From Candidatus Zhuqueibacterota bacterium (GTDB taxonomy: Bacteria > Zhuqueibacterota > Zhuqueibacteria > Thermofontimicrobiales > Thiofontviventaceae), in assembly GCA_014729735.1 (NCBI GenBank), contig WJJN01000062.1, positions 1 through 6,035 on the forward strand: a stretch of DNA of 6,035 bases, in the 5' to 3' direction. Positions within the stretch are counted from its first letter, which is position 1; each line of letters begins with the position of its first letter. The translations under genes were made by a program, and so were the position numbers. Below, piece by piece: positions 5,937 through 6,035 of this stretch. The notes below the pieces were generated by a model. It ran no database searches. It was not told the DNA's origin and saw nothing but the letters and a program-made list of their open reading frames with translations.

Positions 5937-6035
5937 TTATTGAATTCCCGGCTCGATCCAGACATTTTTTTCGCCGAGCGAATTTCGAAGCCGGCGGATC
6001 AATTCCGAGTTCGGTCGTGCTTTGCGCGTGCGGGA
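5937..6035 (-). CDS. C-terminal end of an unidentified protein (cut by window edge)
   Basis: An open frame enters from the right edge and gives 32 residues before a TAA stop, containing RARPNSELIRRLRNSLGE and ending VWIEPGIQ. It is basic, with a probable amphipathic helix (SELIRRLRNSLGE) and a short final strand. I do not recognise the family. It is taken as coding because it shares the direction of its neighbours and stops 74 bases before the next gene. Other frames are also open over this short stretch, including one on the plus strand, so the call is tentative. Confidence 0.5.
   Translation of the reverse strand, partial: SRTRKARPNSELIRRLRNSLGEKNVWIEPGIQ

Noticed and set aside
5937..6035. 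Plus-strand frame starting GTG near 5925 and running off the right edge
   Set aside because: It is open over this short stretch, but all neighbours are on the minus strand, it lacks a ribosome site, and the minus-strand reading fits the context better. It cannot be fully excluded from so little sequence.

Overview
The window is a bacterial chromosomal segment of moderate GC content with seven protein-coding regions, all on the minus strand, so transcription runs from high to low coordinates. Genes are closely packed. Most start codons have recognisable purine-rich Shine-Dalgarno sites, and one gene has a near-perfect AAAGGAGGT. No tRNA, rRNA, CRISPR array, insertion sequence or integrase is visible. 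The sequence does not allow a confident phylum. The ThiF resembles the Bacillus-type two-domain form and the RmlA is the long form shared by actinobacteria, archaea and many environmental bacteria, so a little-studied environmental lineage is plausible but unproven.

In transcription order (right to left) the layout is as follows. (a) 5937-6035 is the C-terminal tail of an unidentified gene. (b) 5290-5862 and 4951-5265 are two small inner-membrane proteins, a Yip1-family protein and a DUF4282 protein, 24 bases apart and probably co-transcribed. Their unit ends at a clear intrinsic terminator at 4862-4904. (c) 3243-4841 is a YtcJ-like amidohydrolase whose end overlaps the start of 2201-3253, a ThiF/MoeB-type adenylyltransferase. 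After 72 bases this is followed by 1607-2128, a nicotinamidase-like cysteine hydrolase, which is tightly coupled to 532-1596, a long-form glucose-1-phosphate thymidylyltransferase. (d) After a structured 123-base spacer comes the N-terminal part of a GT-B glycosyltransferase (1-408), which runs off the left edge.

The left end (nucleotide-sugar synthesis plus glycosyltransferase) looks like the edge of a polysaccharide or glycoconjugate locus. The middle (amidohydrolase, ThiF-like E1, nicotinamidase-like hydrolase) is a small-molecule metabolic group whose joint purpose is not obvious; no ThiS, ThiG, MoaD or MoaE partner is in view. The points that most merit attention are substitutions at normally conserved active-site positions: the amidohydrolase HxH metal motif reads HVD, and the E1 NLQRQ motif reads DLQCQ. 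A third is a possible promoter whose -10 lies inside the terminator loop. I did not find a convincing complete new system.
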